Under the pieces are notes generated by a model that did no database searches, was not told where the DNA came from, and saw nothing but the letters and a program-made list of their open reading frames with translations. Positions 61,855 to 64,000 of a DNA stretch of 64,000 bases are shown in pieces (within the stretch, counting starts at the first letter, position 1; every line of letters begins with the position of its first letter). Both the position numbers and the translations under genes were made by a program. Origin of the DNA: Streptosporangium sp. NBC_01755 (lineage in GTDB: Bacteria > Actinomycetota > Actinomycetes > Streptosporangiales > Streptosporangiaceae); contig NZ_CP109131.1 of NCBI RefSeq assembly GCF_035917995.1, positions 1,674,001 through 1,738,000 on the forward strand. Direction: 5' to 3'.

Positions 61855-62465
61855 AAAAAGCCCGGAGAAGACGAGAAGAACCCCGGCGGTTCGCATTCCG
61901 AACTGTCGGGGTCCTCGCGTGATGTCGTACAGGCCAGGGACGTCAGTGGCGGAGTCCATTTCCACGAACATGGCAGACCGGACCGGAGCGGCCCCGCGAA
62001 CCTCACCCCACGGCAGCTACCGGCCGATGTGCGCGGGTTCGTCAACCGTACCGGTGAGTTCGAAGAGCTGAACACTGTCCTGATCGGTGAAGACGGCGAT
62101 CCGCGCGTCATCTCGGTGTGCGTGATCGCCGGGACCGCGGGCGTGGGGAAGACGTCGCTCGCGCTGCGCTGGGCGTATCAGGTCCAAGACCGCTTTCCCG
62201 ACGGGCAGCTCTACATCAATCTCCGCGGCTACGACCCGGGAGAGCCGGTCACCGCCCAGGAGGCCCTGCACCGTTTCCTGGTCGCTCTCGGCGTCCGCGC
62301 CCATTCCGTGCCGCAGGACCCCGACGCCGCCGCCGCGCTCTACCGCTCGCGGCTGGCCGGCCGCCGGATGCTGATCGTCCTGGACAACGCGGCGACGCCG
62401 GACCAGGTCCGTCCCTGCTGCCCGGGAGCGCGGGCTGTCTGACCGTACGACGGCCGCCTTCCTGA
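61855..62465 (+). pseudogene. degraded NB-ARC gene with amyloid-type motif (module copy B)
   Basis: The open frame begins after the TAA at 61852 and has no proper start. It encodes SELSGSSRDVVQARDVSGGV then HFH (the same RHIM-like motif), PRQLPADVRGFVNRTGEFEE, and an NB-ARC P-loop GTAGVGKTSLALRWAYQVQD with the strand MLIVLDNAATPDQV. At about 62411 one C seems to be missing (CGTCCCTGCTG for CGTCCCCTGCTG). The shifted frame continues LLPGSAGCLTV for a few residues and stops at 62465. The rest of the ATPase and any TPR part are absent. Only the first third of the gene remains. Confidence 0.8.
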
Positions 62466-62758
62466 GCCCTGTCATGAATTATCACCCACGAAAACATGGG
62501 ACCCTTGATGGGCTTTAGCAGGAAATAAATAATTATTCGGCGGATTGTCCGCCTATGTTCGTGAATCGCAGATCGAGCAGCTATCGAAACGCCGCCGATA
62601 ATTCTTTTTCCATTGACACGGCAGAGCGTAAATGACACGTTTACCAATGTCTGGCGCCATCACGTGAGATCAGCACCGTGCACATTTCCAACCGCCGGAC
62701 AAGATTCACACAACGGCCTCTGCCCCCGCTCGACTCGACTCAGCACGGAGGTACGATC
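62466..62758. other. AT-rich intergenic region
   Basis: About 290 bases following the NB-ARC remnant, AT-rich near 62510-62610. It probably holds the promoter of the secreted protein. No gene seen. Confidence 0.45.
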
Positions 62759-63316
62759 ATGCGTCAATCACTCCGCAAGATCTCCATGACGGCCGGCATC
62801 GTAAGCGCAGCGCTCCTCGGGATGTCGCAGACCGCGGCGATCGCGGTTCCGTCGAAATCCGTCCTCGCACCCCCTCCCGCCCCCGCTCCGGCTCCCGATA
62901 CCGGTCGGGCTCCCGCGGGGGGCGAGGCGACCCTGGAGAACACCGGTTCCACCGCGAACACCCGGGCGCTGTGCGTCTTCAACACCGCGGGGGACTACGT
63001 CCACGTCTCCTCGTCCGCCTTCGAGGCCTCCGGGCACGGCTGGTGGGTCAACGGCAACTGCAACGCCACCCTGGCGGTCGTCACGGTGCAGCTGCAGCAG
63101 TACTACTCCGACGGCAGCTGGAGAAACGCCGGCACGGTGGGCCGTGCGACGGTGCGATCCGGCGGCGGCGCCGGCAACCGCGCGACCGGACGCGGCGGCT
63201 GTAACAGCAACAGCCTGACGGGATGGCGTAGCGTCGTCGACGTGGACCTGGTCGGTCTGGCCGACGACCCGGGCAAGCTCTACACACCGAGCCGGAACAT
63301 CTACTGCAGGCGATAG
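62759..63316 (+). CDS. secreted protein of unknown function
   Basis: A 185-residue protein. ATG at 62759 follows CACGGAGG. The signal peptide is MRQSLRKISMTAGIVSAALL, ending near AIAVPSKS. A proline/alanine linker leads to a domain with four cysteines (CVFNTAG, NGNCNATL, RGGCNSNS and YCRR at the end), probably two disulphides. A glycine- and asparagine-rich, beta-type composition suggests a small extracellular domain. No enzyme motif seen. Confidence 0.82.
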   Translation: MRQSLRKISMTAGIVSAALLGMSQTAAIAVPSKSVLAPPPAPAPAPDTGRAPAGGEATLENTGSTANTRALCVFNTAGDYVHVSSSAFEASGHGWWVNGNCNATLAVVTVQLQQYYSDGSWRNAGTVGRATVRSGGGAGNRATGRGGCNSNSLTGWRSVVDVDLVGLADDPGKLYTPSRNIYCRR

Positions 63317-63330
63317 CGGAAGAGGGCGAC

Positions 63331-64000
63331 GTGAGCATCAGACCCGACAGCACCATGTTCGCGGCTCTGCACGGCGAGCTGGTGTCACATCCGTGGCGAG
63401 ATCCTCACGTCGCCTCCTCGGACGCGTACAGCCTGTTCGTCGCGCGGTCGTCCGCGATGGGATGGCTCACCGAAGCCACCGAGAACGCGTCCGGCGGCCT
63501 CTGGGGGATGAACGACGCCGGGCAGGGTCCGGATTCCGGGTCGGATCCGTCACGTATCGCGTGGTTTCAGGTGTCGTTGACCGAACCGGTTCCCGACGGC
63601 CGGCCGTTGCCGGTTCAGGCGTTCCTCTCATGTGCGGGGGACGTGGTGGCGCGTATCGGCACTCCGCGCCTGCGAGCGGTTCAGCTCCTGCTGCCGGTGC
63701 AGAGCCTCGACGCGTCGTCGCGGGTGAGGGGTGTGATACCCCTGCTCCAGGAGGCCGGCTGGTTCGCCGACGTTGACCCGCGGCTGAGAACGCCGGTGCG
63801 GGTGACGTTGGACGGCGGACAGGAGCCGTCCATCCGCTCGGCGGCGCCCGAGATGCTCCGGTGGATGCGGGGTTTCACGCAGGACGTCTTCTCGTGCGAC
63901 TCGTTCTCCCTGACCGACGACGACACGGTCCTGAAACCCGCCGTCATCGACGAGCTGTGGCGCGGGCCCGCCCGGCACCGGGCCACATTCAGCGGCGTCC
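63331..64000 (+). CDS. hypothetical protein, 5' part
   Basis: A GTG start 15 bases after the previous stop, preceded by GGAAGAGGGC, opens a frame that runs to the end of the window without a stop. About 223 residues are visible, beginning MSIRPDSTMFAALHGELVSH, followed by an acidic, beta-rich sequence (RIAWFQVSLTEPVPDGRPLP, then VVARIGTPRLRAVQLLLPVQ). I recognise no family. It probably shares a transcript with the secreted protein. Confidence 0.7.
   Translation, partial: MSIRPDSTMFAALHGELVSHPWRDPHVASSDAYSLFVARSSAMGWLTEATENASGGLWGMNDAGQGPDSGSDPSRIAWFQVSLTEPVPDGRPLPVQAFLSCAGDVVARIGTPRLRAVQLLLPVQSLDASSRVRGVIPLLQEAGWFADVDPRLRTPVRVTLDGGQEPSIRSAAPEMLRWMRGFTQDVFSCDSFSLTDDDTVLKPAVIDELWRGPARHRATFSGV

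Overview
This is a high-GC, gene-dense stretch of an actinomycete chromosome. A filamentous member of the Streptosporangiales fits best: there are many GTG starts, serine/threonine kinases, DUF397 and DUF5753 regulators, DUF6879 proteins and secreted LamG proteins. Most of the window (about 2.6 to 62.5 kb) reads as a defence island. I see no rRNA, tRNA, CRISPR array or replication origin.

Layout. 0-2.6 kb: the end of a large hypothetical protein, a lipoprotein, a WXG-like small protein, and a remnant of a molybdenum hydroxylase gene. 2.6-35.4 kb, minus strand: a class 1 DISARM anti-phage system. In transcription order it is drmD (SNF2-type helicase), drmMI (adenine methylase), a 12.3 kb interruption, then drmA (helicase), drmB (DUF1998) and drmC (PLD). 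The same-strand run continues with a soluble kinase, a RelE-like/UvrD helicase fusion and a DUF262 (GmrSD-like) protein. The 12.3 kb interruption (15.7-28.1 kb) carries a three- to four-gene NLR-like module: a small CP-motif protein, a DUF6879 protein, an NB-ARC/TPR protein with an amyloid-type N-terminal motif, and a GNAT acetyltransferase. The NB-ARC gene is cut by an IS1380-type element with perfect 5-bp target duplications. Also in the interruption are a VapBC45-like pair, an anti-sigma-like ATPase, a DUF5753/DUF397 pair and a NYN-domain protein.

36.5-43.4 kb: a large secreted multidomain protein ending in a NucA/NucB-like nuclease, followed by a DUF6461 protein that may be its immunity protein. 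44.3-57.9 kb: an orphan adenine methylase, a second soluble TPR-like kinase (divergent), and a four-gene pPIWI-RE module: a Cas4-like nuclease, a restriction-fold nuclease, a DinG/XPD-like helicase and a prokaryotic PIWI protein. 58.2-62.5 kb: a DUF4352 protein, two kinase genes truncated head-on at one junction, a membrane protein with the same amyloid-type motif, and a second copy of the CP-protein/DUF6879/NB-ARC module whose NB-ARC gene is degraded. 62.7 kb to the end: a secreted protein and an incomplete hypothetical gene.

How the parts may work together. DISARM and pPIWI-RE would restrict incoming DNA, each next to a modification enzyme and a cytosolic kinase. The NB-ARC modules look like death or signalling systems, in which the amyloid-like motif could pass a signal from the sensor to the membrane protein at 60.0 kb. 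A 10-bp motif, GTGAACTAAG, lies upstream of drmD, the methylase and the kinase/pPIWI-RE divergent promoter, each time pointing at the gene. This hints at common control. Boundaries come from reading frames, Shine-Dalgarno spacing and overlaps. Functions come from motif recognition, without database searches.
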